DNA of 64,000 bases from contig NZ_FXWM01000001.1 of the NCBI RefSeq assembly GCF_900177675.1, positions 2,923,001 through 2,987,000 of the forward strand, in the 5' to 3' direction. Every line of letters starts with the position of its first letter. The first letter of the stretch is position 1. The notes beneath the pieces were generated by a model. It did not search any database, was not told the DNA's origin, and worked only from the letters and a program-made list of their open reading frames with translations. This document shows, piece after piece, positions 45,371 through 58,233 of the stretch. This stretch comes from Bacillus sp. OV166 (GTDB lineage: Bacteria; Bacillota; Bacilli; Bacillales; Cytobacillaceae). Made by a program: the position numbers and the translations under genes.

Positions 45371-46192
45371 ATGAGTGAAGCAATCAATTTACATAGAAGT
45401 GCAATAAACATGTTGATGGCGACAAGCCGGACCTTCTTTATTCCTATTAGTCATCTACCGTCAGGATTACAAGAAGCTGTTACATCCGCTTACTTATGCA
45501 TGAGAGCTATTGACGAGATTGAAGACCACCCCCAACTCCGATTGGATTCCAAACATAATCTATTACATTCAATCAGCTCGCTCTTGAAAAACCCCTTCAA
45601 TAATAAGGAGTTAATGGCTTTATTTCACCCATACCACTCCCTCCTACCGGAGGTTACCTTACGATTTGGCGATTGGATAAATCTTTGTCCACCGACAATT
45701 GTAGAGAATATTTCGAATGCCACATCTACTATGGCGAAGGGGATGGCAGACTGGGCTTTAAAAGAGTGGCGGATTAAGAATGAAGAAGATTTGAATGAAT
45801 ACACATTCTACGTTGCAGGTTTGGTAGGAGTTATGCTCTCTGATATTTGGAAGTGGTATGATGCTGTTGAAACGGACAGGGAACTATCTATAGCCTTTGG
45901 TCGTGGCTTACAGTCTGTCAATATTCTTCGCAATCGTTCTGAAGATTTAGAACGCGGTGTTGATTTCTTTCCCGATGGATGGGAGTTAGAAGATATGTTT
46001 ATGTACGCCCGACGTAACCTAGCATTGGCTGACGTTTATTTAGAGGATATTAAACCCGGTCCGATCCTTAATTTTTGTAAAATCCCGATAGCACTTGCTC
46101 ATGGTACACTTGATGCTTTAACAGAAGGGAAGGAAAAAATGAGTAGAGCTGCCGTAACTCAAATTGTTAGTAAAGTAATAAATAGAAAATAA
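45371..46192 (+). CDS. squalene/phytoene synthase-family protein
   Basis: 273 residues, all-helical trans-isoprenyl diphosphate synthase fold. The two Asp-rich metal sites are MRAIDEIEDHP and NRSEDLERGVDFFPD. Condenses two prenyl diphosphates head to head; product (C30 or C40) unknown. No desaturase or cyclase is adjacent, so the rest of the pathway lies elsewhere. AAGGGGG before ATG. Confidence 0.88.
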   Translation: MSEAINLHRSAINMLMATSRTFFIPISHLPSGLQEAVTSAYLCMRAIDEIEDHPQLRLDSKHNLLHSISSLLKNPFNNKELMALFHPYHSLLPEVTLRFGDWINLCPPTIVENISNATSTMAKGMADWALKEWRIKNEEDLNEYTFYVAGLVGVMLSDIWKWYDAVETDRELSIAFGRGLQSVNILRNRSEDLERGVDFFPDGWELEDMFMYARRNLALADVYLEDIKPGPILNFCKIPIALAHGTLDALTEGKEKMSRAAVTQIVSKVINRK

Positions 46193-46346
46193 GATTCTAC
46201 AATATATATTTTTATCTGTGTCCTTTTTATTTTGACTAACGGATAGAATGAGGAACCCCTCAAATGGAAAAACGAAAGAAACTTTTGAGGAATATTCTAA
46301 GTTAATAATTTAACAAATATTCTTTTCAATTAAAAAATTTTTCCCT

Positions 46347-46440
46347 TGTTAGACTAAAGGGTGCTTTCCTTAAGAAATGGCTGCCAAAAACGGTAGCCTT
46401 TTTCTTATTGAGCTAACGTAGCAGCTTAGTTGAGGAAGGA
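46347..46440 (+). repeat. palindromic element, full copy
   Basis: TTAGACTAAAGGGTGC, hairpin GGCTGCC aaaaac GGTAGCC with TTTTT, GAGCTAACGTAGCAGCTTAG TTGAGGAAGG. Confidence 0.78.
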
Positions 46441-46520
46441 ATTGTTCATTAACGTCGTATTTGACACAAATTGCGAAAAAAATGAACTGTACTATGAAGA
46501 CAGTTCAATTAATAAGTATT

Positions 46521-46688
46521 TTATTTTTTAAGTGGGGAAATGACATTGTTATAAAAAAATCTTTCCCATTTAGCCAACAAACCGTTTCCATTTTCACCAC
46601 GTTGTATTTTCATTTCGTGGTTCTTATGAAATTTTGCTATTCGTTTATTATGTTCCTTTTGCCATTGATGGAGAGCAACTTGTTTCAT
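46521..46688 (-). CDS. small basic protein, 55 residues
   Basis: MKQVALHQWQKEHNKRIAKF H...LLAKWERFFYNNVISPLKK. A well-placed GAGAGGAG lies eight bases before the ATG. Highly basic, no membrane helix. Not recognised; it was below the length at which most tracks list genes. Confidence 0.55.
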   Translation of the reverse strand: MKQVALHQWQKEHNKRIAKFHKNHEMKIQRGENGNGLLAKWERFFYNNVISPLKK

Positions 46689-46758
46689 TTTTATTTCTCC
46701 TCTCGTTTAATACCCTAATTATATAGGTCTGGTTGAAAATTACAAAGTAAATTTAGAC

Positions 46759-46956
46759 TTAAACTGTGTAACAGCGAAATGGAGCCCAATAGGGAAAAAC
46801 AGGTATTGATCCTGGACTTAAATAATATTTGGTATGTCCAATTATATAGTAATTATAAGGGGGGCTACCCATAATAGGCAGACCCCAGTTTCCAAAAAGG
46901 GGAGCAGGAAAGCCTTGATATATGACACTATCCGTACCGGTAATAACAACAGGCAT
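46759..46956 (-). CDS. small Pro/Gly/Tyr-rich protein, 65 residues
   Basis: MPVVITGTDSVIYQGFPAPL F...PPYNYYIIGHTKYYLSPG... Composition resembles small spore-coat or crust proteins. A weak ribosome binding site precedes ATG. Not recognised; may be a spore-surface component. Confidence 0.45.
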   Translation of the reverse strand: MPVVITGTDSVIYQGFPAPLFGNWGLPIMGSPPYNYYIIGHTKYYLSPGSIPVFPYWAPFRCYTV

Positions 46957-47095
46957 TAGATCACAACTTTCTAAGGGTTTTATATATTTTATGACTTTAA
47001 AAAATTACAGGTGATTGTTTTTTGAGTCCCTAGGTAGCTATTAATAAAGGGGCTTTTACTACGCAGTTCGAACAAAATGTGTAAAAAAAGTTGCT

Positions 47096-47187
47096 TGTTA
47101 ATTTAACAAGGTGCAAGGTATACATTGGGATAGCTGTAGTGATCCCTTTTTTATTGCACTAACGATGCAGGATAGTTGAATAAGAAG
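47096..47187 (+). repeat. palindromic element, full copy
   Basis: GTTAATTTAACAAGGTGC, hairpin GGGAT agctgtagtg ATCCC with TTTTTT, TTGCACTAACGATGCAGGAT AGTTGAATAAG. Confidence 0.8.
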
Positions 47188-47250
47188 ATGCATTTTATTT
47201 AGCAAAAGAGGACACGTTATATATAAGTTGATACTGAAAGGACTTATAAA

Positions 47251-47718
47251 ATGGTTAAAGTGGTTATTTGGTCTATATTTATTATTCCTTGGATTTCTTT
47301 GATCTTTTTAGACCGTTCAGCAATTCGAAGATATATGCCTGTTGCTCTATTTGCCACAGTGCTCAACACTATATTGGCACAAATGGCTTGGACATATAAC
47401 TGGTGGAAATTTAAAGAGACTCTTTTTAGCTGGGACAAAATAGCACCATTATTTACTGTATATAGCATATTCCTAGTTGGGACAATATGGATATTTTATT
47501 TTACATTTCGTAAATTTTGGATATATATTATTGTTAATTTAATAATCGATCTCTTCTACGGGATAGGTCTTACTAAAATGTTAAACAAGCTAGAGATAAG
47601 AGAAACTGGTAGTTTCTCTCCACTCAAAAATCTTTTGACAATGACAATACTAGCCGTCATTCTATATCTTTATCAGTTATGGCAGGAAGATATCTATGAT
47701 CAGGAAAAAGTTAAGTAA
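47251..47718 (+). CDS. CBO0543-family integral membrane protein
   Basis: 155 residues, five hydrophobic helices, matching the CBO0543-type small membrane proteins of endospore formers (LDRSAIRRYMPVALFATVLN, YNWWKFKETLF). Function unknown. GAAAGGAC before ATG. Confidence 0.75.
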   Translation: MVKVVIWSIFIIPWISLIFLDRSAIRRYMPVALFATVLNTILAQMAWTYNWWKFKETLFSWDKIAPLFTVYSIFLVGTIWIFYFTFRKFWIYIIVNLIIDLFYGIGLTKMLNKLEIRETGSFSPLKNLLTMTILAVILYLYQLWQEDIYDQEKVK

Positions 47719-47750
47719 AATTCATTAGATTCCTTTTATAAAGAAGGACT

Positions 47751-47846
47751 TTTCTTCAACTACCGGGGTGCTTATATATAACAAAGGGTTGCGGTAAGCA
47801 GCTCTTTTTTCTTGTTCCACTAACGAAGCAGGTTAGTTGAACAATG
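47751..47846 (+). repeat. palindromic element, full copy
   Basis: TTCAACTACCGGGGTGC, hairpin around GGTTGCGGTAAGCAGCT with TTTTTT, TTCCACTAACGAAGCAGGTT AGTTGAACAATG. Between convergent CBO0543 and LysE genes. Confidence 0.88.
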
Positions 47847-47944
47847 ATGTAAGTTACATGTTTGAAGCAAATGAGGACAAAAAAGAAAAACCGTTCAGTT
47901 GTCTGAACGGAGAAAGTTGAATTAGGAGTGTTAATAAATGAAAT

Positions 47945-48574
47945 TTAAATCCCTGTTTTAACGCCAAAACCTAGTAAAATTAAGCCAGTTGATTTTTGGA
48001 ATACTTTCTGGAATTTGGAGTTATTCAACCATTTTTTTGCGTAATCAATTACATAAACAAGGGTTAGAAACCACAATACAGCAAGTAAAGTAAGGATTGA
48101 TGCTAACACTATCAATTGCTGATTTACATTTCCGTTCAAATCGATAAATTGAGGCATGACAGTTATATAAACCAAAACAGTCTTTGGATTAAGAACATTA
48201 CTAAGTAATGCTTGCATAAAGGACTCTTTATTATGCCGACTTGAAGAATTGGTAGGTGCATTCGCTTGTGCTTGAATTTCCTCTAAAGAAAACACACTTT
48301 TAGCAAAAAAACTTTTTATACCCAAATAAATTAAGTAAGCGGCCCCCAAATATTTGATTGTACTAAAAAGAATTACAGACTTTGCAATGACAACAGATAA
48401 TCCAAGAATAGCAATAAGCGTCCAAAAAGAAAGTCCCGTTACCATTCCGAGAACCGTATAACGTCCAGCTTTTGGACCATATCTGAGCGTGTTTTTCACC
48501 AGGAGCATAGTATCTGCTCCTGGTATAACAACCATCATTGCAGCAATTGAAATGTATGTTAGTAAGCTATCCAT
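47945..48574 (-). CDS. LysE/RhtB-family amino-acid exporter
   Basis: 209 residues, six membrane helices; GADTMLLVKNTLRYGPKAGR is the family signature. Exports amino acids or derivatives. ATG 48574 has AAGGGAG; the longer frame from 48598 does not. Divergent from a TrmB-type regulator with two shared operators between. Confidence 0.87.
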   Translation of the reverse strand: MDSLLTYISIAAMMVVIPGADTMLLVKNTLRYGPKAGRYTVLGMVTGLSFWTLIAILGLSVVIAKSVILFSTIKYLGAAYLIYLGIKSFFAKSVFSLEEIQAQANAPTNSSSRHNKESFMQALLSNVLNPKTVLVYITVMPQFIDLNGNVNQQLIVLASILTLLAVLWFLTLVYVIDYAKKWLNNSKFQKVFQKSTGLILLGFGVKTGI

Positions 48575-48598
48575 GTTGTTTCTCCCTTTCCTTTCCAA

Positions 48599-48619
48599 TA
48601 GTGACTACCAAAGTAACTA
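48599..48619. promoter_or_regulatory. putative TrmB operator, site 1
   Basis: Complement reads TAGTTACT-TT-GGTAG-TC-ACTA, matching site 2 at 17 of 21 positions in the opposite orientation. Next to the LysE ribosome binding site. Confidence 0.6.
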
Positions 48620-48675
48620 CTTATATGAGTATATCAGAAGCATTTGGAAATAATCAACAGATTTTGATAAAATAT

Positions 48676-48696
48676 TAGTTACTAAGGTAGCGACTA
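48676..48696. promoter_or_regulatory. putative TrmB operator, site 2
   Basis: TAGTTACT-AA-GGTAG-CG-ACTA, partly dyad symmetric, 20 bases before the TrmB gene. Two sites facing the two divergent genes suggest one regulator controls both. Confidence 0.6.
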
Positions 48697-48715
48697 ATAT
48701 TATGTTGGAGGGTTT

Positions 48716-49543
48716 ATGAAAGAAATCATTTTTGAAACATTAAAGAATCTAAATTTTACCGAATATGAAGTGAAAGCGTATCTTACCTTATTGGAGGAAT
48801 CTCCATTAACTGGATATGCAGTAGCGAAAAATTCTGGTGTACCACGTTCAAGAATATATGAAGTTCTAGATAGTCTCGCCATACGAGGAGATATTCTGGT
48901 TAGTCCTGGAAACACGCCACAGTATACTCCTGTTCCTGCAAAGGAGCTAATTAAAAACCGCCGAAGGGAAGCAGAAGAGAATTTTGAACTGGCAGAAAAA
49001 TCATTAGCGGAGTTCGAACGTTCTGCAAATGACCGTGAAAATATCTGGAATATCACGGGACGTAATGAAATACTCGATAAGGTAAAAAATTGTATATTAT
49101 CTGCAAAAAAAAGAATTCTCTTAGAGATTTGGAAAGAGGAATTCGAAGAATTGGAGTCTGAACTAAGGCAGGCAGCAAAAAGAGGGGTCAACGTAACAAT
49201 TATTGCTTATGGGGAAATCGCCTCTGATTTTGCTAATGTTTACCTTCATTATATGGGTCATGAAATTACAGAAGAGTATGGTGGACGATGGATTGTTATT
49301 AGTGCAGATGATTCAGAAGTAGTAGCAGGTATTGTCTCGCTGGGGAAAGATAGCCGTGCAGCATGGACAAGGCATGTAGGTTTAGTCATGCCAATTACAG
49401 AAGTCATGATTCATGATTTGTATCTCATGGAAATTATGGAGAAACATAGAGAACTTTTAGAGGAAAGTTTTGGGGAAAACCTCGTGAATTTACGCCATAA
49501 ATTCTCAATTCACTCAGATTTTAAAAAACATTATGTAAAATAA
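48716..49543 (+). CDS. TrmB-family transcriptional regulator
   Basis: 275 residues. N-terminal winged helix (NFTEYEVKAYLTLLEESPLTGYAVAKNSGVPRSRIYEVLD), a coiled-coil linker and a PLD-like effector-binding domain (about 120-255). TrmB proteins sense sugars or other metabolites. Divergent from the LysE exporter, which it probably controls. Confidence 0.87.
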   Translation: MKEIIFETLKNLNFTEYEVKAYLTLLEESPLTGYAVAKNSGVPRSRIYEVLDSLAIRGDILVSPGNTPQYTPVPAKELIKNRRREAEENFELAEKSLAEFERSANDRENIWNITGRNEILDKVKNCILSAKKRILLEIWKEEFEELESELRQAAKRGVNVTIIAYGEIASDFANVYLHYMGHEITEEYGGRWIVISADDSEVVAGIVSLGKDSRAAWTRHVGLVMPITEVMIHDLYLMEIMEKHRELLEESFGENLVNLRHKFSIHSDFKKHYVK

Positions 49544-49611
49544 ATTTGTACTATTGTCTGTTTTATACAACATAAGAAGAAGAACAGCTTTCTTCATAGC
49601 AAATAGGTTGT

Positions 49612-49680
49612 TCTTGTTTAACTAACGGGTGCGATTGTTCAATTAGAGCAGTCGCTTTTCTTTTTCCACTAACGGTTCAT
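49612..49680 (+). repeat. palindromic element, near-full copy
   Basis: TTGTTTAACTAACGGGTGCG A ... AGTCGCTTTTCTTTTT, TTCCACTAACGGTTC. Right arm incomplete. Confidence 0.78.
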
Positions 49681-49806
49681 TGTAGATTAGATTAAGGAGA
49701 AATCATCATAAGGTTTATTTCTACGTATCTGTATTTATCTTTATGTTCGCGAATATTAATTTACAGGGATAGGTTTCATGAAATTCGGCGGTTAGGAGGG
49801 ATCGAC

Positions 49807-52122
49807 TTGGATGTAATCGGAAAAAGTGTCATACGTAAAGAGGCGTGGGATAAAGTGACGGGCCGGGCGAAATACACAGATGATTACCAATCGATCGGGA
49901 TGCTTTCTTGTAAAAAGGTCATCAGTCCATATGGGCACGCTAGGATTACTTCGGTTGAAACGACTGAAGCGTTAAAAATACCTGGAGTTAGGGCGATTAT
50001 CGCAGGAAAAAATTTTCCTCTCACAGGTGAGGCGATTCGCGATCGCCCACCAATTGCTGTTGATAAAGTACGTTATCACGGGGAAGTAGTTGCATTAGTT
50101 GTCGCAGATACTCCAGATCAGGCTATGAAAGCAGCCTCACTGGTTAATGTGTCCTATGAATTATTGCCTGTAGTAAATTCACCAACACAAGCCTTCCAAA
50201 GGGATGCTCCCCTCGTCCATGAACATTTAGGCGAATATAAAAAGGAGGAAGATTCAGGTCCGGTTCCGGGAACAAACATAGCTCACCTTACGAAAATTAG
50301 AAAGGGCAATATGGATAAAGGATGGGCTGACAGTGAAATAACAGTAGAAGCAAGTTATTCCTTTGCGCCTTCCGACCATGCCGCAATGGAAACAAGATGT
50401 TCGACTTGTGAGATTTTACCAGATGGGACAATCAATATAACGACTTCTTCTCAGGCACCTTTTATGGTCAAAACACTTATAGCTGATTACTTTGGTGAGG
50501 ATATAGGGAAAATTGTGGTTCACACGCCGTTTGTTGGAGGAGCCTACGGTGGAAAGGCACCCGTTCAGCTTGAAATACTTGCCTACTTAGCATCTAAGGC
50601 TGTTGGTGGCAGACCTGTAAAGGTTTTCAATACCCGTGAAGAGGATATCATTACATCTCCATGTCACATTGGCTTGGATGCAACAGTTAAAATTGGGACC
50701 GACCGTATAGGGAAAATTAAAGTGATGGAAATCCTTTATTTGTGGGATGGGGGTGCCTATTCCGATAAAGCGATTGATGTAACGAGATCAGGTGCAGTCG
50801 ACTGCACAGGTCCCTACAATGTTGAGAATGTTTGGTGTGATTCGTACTGTATGTATACCAATCATCCTTATGCAACCCCATTTAGAGGATTTTCTCATTC
50901 CGAGCTTTCCTTTGTGGTTGAAAGAACAATGGACTTACTTTCTCAAAAATTGCAGATGGATCCGCTTGAGCTCCGTTATATAAATGCCATTAGGCCGGGA
51001 AATACGACTCCGACAAGGGTTCTTTTAAATAAAAGCAATTTAGGAAACTTACCACAATGTATTGTGAGAGTAAAAGAGTTAATCAAGTGGGACGAAGGTC
51101 CAATTAAAGTGATAGATGAACGTTTTGTTAGAGTAAAAGGCGTTAGCTGCAGCTGGAAAACGTCTACGATTGATACTAACGCTCCTTCAGGCGTTATATT
51201 AACATTTAATCGGGATGGAAGTATCAATTTAATGTCAGGTATTATCGAAATTGGAACAGGAACCAAAACTGTGCTTGCTCAAATTCTTGCTGAGAGACTA
51301 AAAATGGATATCGATGAAATTCATGTTCGAATGGAAGTGGATACCCAGACAACGCCAGAACATTTTAAGACCGTTGCTAGTAGGGGAACATTTATGGCAG
51401 GTAGGGCTACCTTAAATGCTGCAGACGATGTGATTAAGCAATTAAAAGAAGTGGCTTCATGTGTGTTAAGAGCACCTAAGGAAGATCTTGAAGTGGCGAA
51501 TAGTCGGGTGTTTTTAAAAGATGATCCATCCATTGGGCTCCATTTTAAAGAAATTGGCTATGGTTATAAGTATCCAAATGGTAACGCTATTGGTGGTCAA
51601 ATCATTGGCAGAGGAAATTATATATTACGTCATCTAACTCACTTGGATCCTGAAACTGGAGCAGGCAAGCCTGGTCCGGAATGGTCTGTTGCAGCATATG
51701 GTGTAGAGGTAGAATTCGACCGTAAAGATTATACTTATCGACTTGTTCATGCGGCGACGGTGCTGGACGCTGGCAGGGTGATGAATAAAAAAGCAGCATT
51801 AGGTCAGGTTATGGGGGCAATGAGTATGGGGTTAGCATTTGCTGGGAGGGAAACATTTTATTTTGATAAGTTAGGGAGGGTTTTGAATCCACAGCTTCGG
51901 ACCTACCGCCCGCTCCGCTATGGAGAAAATCCTAATTACTTGGTTGATTTTGTTGAAACTCCACAGATTGATGCACCATATGGAGCTCGTGGAATAGGAG
52001 AACTAGGGTTAATGGGAATGCCTGGGGCCCTCGGTAACGCATTGTCCTTGGCCGCTGGTGTTTCGCTTCATAATCTTCCATTAATTCCAGAATTGATTTG
52101 GAAAGCAAAGGAGAATAAATAA
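49807..52122 (+). CDS. xanthine dehydrogenase-family molybdopterin-binding subunit (stand-alone)
   Basis: 771 residues, large subunit of molybdenum hydroxylases: KVTGRAKYTDD start, GGAYGGKAP molybdopterin segment, FRGF and C-terminal GARGIGELGLMG with the catalytic Glu. TTG start, seven bases from AGGAGGG. The [2Fe-2S] and FAD subunits that normally accompany it are not in the neighbourhood, so it must borrow partners or be expressed with distant genes. A repeat element precedes it. Confidence 0.87.
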   Translation: MDVIGKSVIRKEAWDKVTGRAKYTDDYQSIGMLSCKKVISPYGHARITSVETTEALKIPGVRAIIAGKNFPLTGEAIRDRPPIAVDKVRYHGEVVALVVADTPDQAMKAASLVNVSYELLPVVNSPTQAFQRDAPLVHEHLGEYKKEEDSGPVPGTNIAHLTKIRKGNMDKGWADSEITVEASYSFAPSDHAAMETRCSTCEILPDGTINITTSSQAPFMVKTLIADYFGEDIGKIVVHTPFVGGAYGGKAPVQLEILAYLASKAVGGRPVKVFNTREEDIITSPCHIGLDATVKIGTDRIGKIKVMEILYLWDGGAYSDKAIDVTRSGAVDCTGPYNVENVWCDSYCMYTNHPYATPFRGFSHSELSFVVERTMDLLSQKLQMDPLELRYINAIRPGNTTPTRVLLNKSNLGNLPQCIVRVKELIKWDEGPIKVIDERFVRVKGVSCSWKTSTIDTNAPSGVILTFNRDGSINLMSGIIEIGTGTKTVLAQILAERLKMDIDEIHVRMEVDTQTTPEHFKTVASRGTFMAGRATLNAADDVIKQLKEVASCVLRAPKEDLEVANSRVFLKDDPSIGLHFKEIGYGYKYPNGNAIGGQIIGRGNYILRHLTHLDPETGAGKPGPEWSVAAYGVEVEFDRKDYTYRLVHAATVLDAGRVMNKKAALGQVMGAMSMGLAFAGRETFYFDKLGRVLNPQLRTYRPLRYGENPNYLVDFVETPQIDAPYGARGIGELGLMGMPGALGNALSLAAGVSLHNLPLIPELIWKAKENK

Positions 52123-52159
52123 AGTATATCCGATGGAAAGGTGTTCAGTATCATAGAAC

Positions 52160-52192
52160 TGGCTGCCCAAAAAGCAGCCTTAGTTGAGGAAA
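52160..52192 (+). repeat. palindromic element, partial copy
   Basis: GGCTGCCCAAAAAGCAGCC hairpin followed by TTAGTTGAGGAAAG; left arm missing. Confidence 0.5.
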
Positions 52193-52212
52193 GTTGTGAA
52201 TAACATTTGCAT

Positions 52213-52256
52213 AAAAACTCGCACATTTTTTTGTGCCGAGTTTTTGCATTTTTATA
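52213..52256 (+). terminator. hairpin terminator
   Basis: AAAAACTCGCACA ... TGTGCCGAGTTTTT, T tract on + and A tract before it. Confidence 0.8.
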
Positions 52257-52407
52257 TAACAAAAGCTATGTCAAAAAGTTTGTCATTTAAGCTTTAAATA
52301 TAAAAAAGCACATCAAAAATCGAACTTTTTTTTCGTTATAATTATAGAAGATATGAGGACTTCAAGAGTGTAACGGTGTTAAGGGTAAATTTCCCTATCC
52401 AGGGTGA

Positions 52408-53409
<1,002 letters not shown>

Positions 53410-53634
53410 TAATGGAACAAGAAATGGATGAGTTTCAAGTTACTGTAAGGTAAGATCTAGCTATTTTTTGAAAATTGAACTTTAACTCCTCTTCTTCCTA
53501 ATATAATTATAGCATATTAAAAATGGTCAAAATAGACTGTTTTTTCTCATTTTCTACTGCTAAAATTCAATAGAACTTGAATTAGATGAGTGGGATAAAT
53601 ATATCAAAGAATCCAAAAGAAATATAATGGGTAG

Positions 53635-56247
<2,613 letters not shown>

Positions 56248-56334
56248 TTGCTTAATACCTTACAGTATGAAGAATGATGTATAGAAATCTTATCTTTTGT
56301 TATAGATAAATAATTTTTATGTTTGAAGGTTTTT

Positions 56335-56447
56335 TGTTCAACTAATGGGTGCGATACTTCAAGATGAAGGTCGCCTTTTTCTTTTTCCACAGAATATATT
56401 GTGAAATGTTGTACTTAATGTAACGAAGCAGGATAATTGAATAAGAG
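56335..56447 (+). repeat. palindromic element, full copy with expanded middle
   Basis: GTTCAACTAATGGGTGC, hairpin GCGA...TCGC with TTTTT, TTCCAC, then TTGTACTTAATGTAACGAAG CAGGATAATTGAATAAG. Confidence 0.78.
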
Positions 56448-56492
56448 TATGTTTTACTTTGAATATTGATTAATGGTTAGGAAGTGGTCTGA

Positions 56493-56819
56493 ATTTTTAA
56501 TGCAATTGTTTTGTTTATTCTTGCAGGATTAGCTGAAATTGGCGGAGGTTATTTAATTTGGTTATGGTTAAGAGAAAGTAAGCCGGTTTATTGGGGAATA
56601 AGTGGAGGGATAGCATTAGCTTTATACGGTATAATAGCTACATTTCAAACCTTCCCTTCATTCGGTAGAGTTTATGCTGCTTATGGTGGAGTGTTTATAG
56701 TGCTATCTGTTTTATGGGGATGGGGCATAGATAAAAAAACACCCGATTTATATGATTGGGTGGGTGCAGGAATATGTTTAATTGGTGCTTCGGTAATCTT
56801 GTTTGCACCACGTCAATAA
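56493..56819 (+). CDS. ynfA: YnfA/UPF0060 membrane protein (apparent ATT start)
   Basis: 108 residues, four membrane helices, small multidrug-resistance-like fold. The family N-terminus [20 protein letters not shown] is encoded without ATG, GTG or TTG before it. A TGA stop at 56490 closes the frame, leaving ATT 56493 behind AGGAAGTGG as start. TTG 56511 would cut off most of the first helix. Function unknown. Confidence 0.85.
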   Translation: MFNAIVLFILAGLAEIGGGYLIWLWLRESKPVYWGISGGIALALYGIIATFQTFPSFGRVYAAYGGVFIVLSVLWGWGIDKKTPDLYDWVGAGICLIGASVILFAPRQ

Positions 56820-56828
56820 ATTTCTTAT

Positions 56829-56866
56829 TAAAGTAATAGTGCAAGAGTTGAAGATTAGCTGCATAA
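56829..56866 (+). repeat. palindromic element, short copy
   Basis: TTAAAGTAATAGTGCAAGAG TTGAAGATTAGCTGC, ten bases after ynfA. Confidence 0.5.
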
Positions 56867-56967
56867 ATGTGGGTTAAAAACTCATTATGTCTTTAATTAA
56901 AATAAACATTAACGTCAAGCAACATAGTAGCCAAACTAAAATAAAACATAAAGGAGATAGAGATATA

Positions 56968-57594
56968 ATGGAATTCTGGGAATCAAGTTTTATAGAAAAA
57001 CAAACGATGTGGGGATTTGAACCTACAGACTCCGCAATCTTAACAAAGGACTTTTTCATTGAAAGGAATGTTAAAGATATACTAGTACCAGGTATTGGGT
57101 ATGGTAGAAATGCAAAGGTTTTTATTGAAAATGGAATAAATGTTACTGGTATTGAGATTTCAAAAACAGCGATTGATTTGGCGAGGCAAAATGGGCTTGA
57201 TATTAGTATTTTTCATGGTTCAGTGACTGACATGCCTTTTGATAACAAACTTTATGATGGAATATTTTGTTATGCACTTATTCACTTATTGAATAATCGT
57301 GAGAGAGATAAGTTTATTAATGATTGCTATAATCAGTTAAAGCCAAATGGATATATGATTTTTACAATTGTTTCAAAAAAAGCCCCTATGTTTGGTAAGG
57401 GCAAACAATTGGATAAAGACTATTTCGAGATAATGGAAGGCGTAAAAATGTTTTTTTATGATTCTGACTCCATAAAACAAGAATTTGGAAAATATGGACT
57501 TGTAGAGTTTTCAGAAATTGACGAGCCAAGTAAGAACATGAAAAATAAACCTCCAATAAAATTTATAATTGTAAAATGTAAGAAAGAAATATAA
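56968..57594 (+). CDS. class I SAM-dependent methyltransferase
   Basis: 208 residues. TehB/thiopurine-like core: ILVPGIGYGRNAKVFIENG (motif I), GIEISKTAID, LYDGIFCYALIHLL, LKPNGYMIFTIVS. N-terminal FWESSFIEKQTMWGFEP resembles detoxification methyltransferases. ATG 56968 with AAGGAGAT; the in-frame start 56887 has none. Confidence 0.88.
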   Translation: MEFWESSFIEKQTMWGFEPTDSAILTKDFFIERNVKDILVPGIGYGRNAKVFIENGINVTGIEISKTAIDLARQNGLDISIFHGSVTDMPFDNKLYDGIFCYALIHLLNNRERDKFINDCYNQLKPNGYMIFTIVSKKAPMFGKGKQLDKDYFEIMEGVKMFFYDSDSIKQEFGKYGLVEFSEIDEPSKNMKNKPPIKFIIVKCKKEI

Positions 57595-57647
57595 AGATAA
57601 TCATAAAAAAAATTAAAAAAAGTGAATTGTTAGGAGATAGGATGTGG

Positions 57648-57720
57648 ATATGTTAACGGCTGCTTTCCTTAAATTAAAGGAAGCCTTTTTTTTATAGATG
57701 GTACGGTAGTTGAATATGTG
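57648..57720 (+). repeat. palindromic element, diverged; contains terminator
   Basis: TGTTAACGGCTGC, stem GGCTGCTTTCCTT aaatt AAAGGAAGCC with TTTTTTT, then GGTAGTTGAATATG. Confidence 0.65.
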
Positions 57721-57856
57721 GAACACACATTTAGTTACTATGTAAAGAGCAAATATTAATCTTAGTTGGGCGAATACATAAAAATGCTTCACACAGCATG
57801 TTGATCCTGTGCAACAGTACTTGAGAAAACAGCATAAAAAAAAGATTGTGAAGAAA

Positions 57857-57950
57857 CGTACTTAAAATAACGGGTGCAAGAGTTAGAGATGGAGATCGCT
57901 GCGGCGATCTTTTTGCTTGTTGAACTAACGAAGCAGGTTAGCTGAAGAAG
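57857..57950 (+). repeat. palindromic element, full copy
   Basis: CGTACTTAAAATAACGGGTG CAAGAG, perfect hairpin GATCGC tgcg GCGATC with TTTTT, TTGAACTAACGAAGCAGGTT AGCTGAAGAAG. No gene is seen from 57595 to 58233 except decayed YjcZ-like sequence at 58139-58216 (minus strand, CGYGYGGNGYG then stop). Confidence 0.88.
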
Positions 57951-58233
57951 GGTTAACTAAAGTTAAAAGCGGAAAAGTGCAAAAGTGAGTCAGTGAAAAG
58001 ATACAATTTTCTTCTTCACTTTTGTACTTTTTCTATGCTTTTGCTTGTTGAAGATTTGGATAATAGAGGGAAATTTAGGAAAGATATCTGTAACTCTGTT
58101 TAAACGAATGGTAGTTATATTATATGGTATGGGATTAATGTTGAACGGTCGCCGTAACCATATCATCCATAGCCGTTACCACCATAACCATATCCGCAGT
58201 AACAAAGCATTTAAAATCCCCCATTTTTATAAA

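Noticed and set aside
46461..46718. 85-residue plus-strand frame
   Set aside because: The minus strand carries a smaller frame with a strong ribosome binding site and better composition; the plus frame looks like its shadow.
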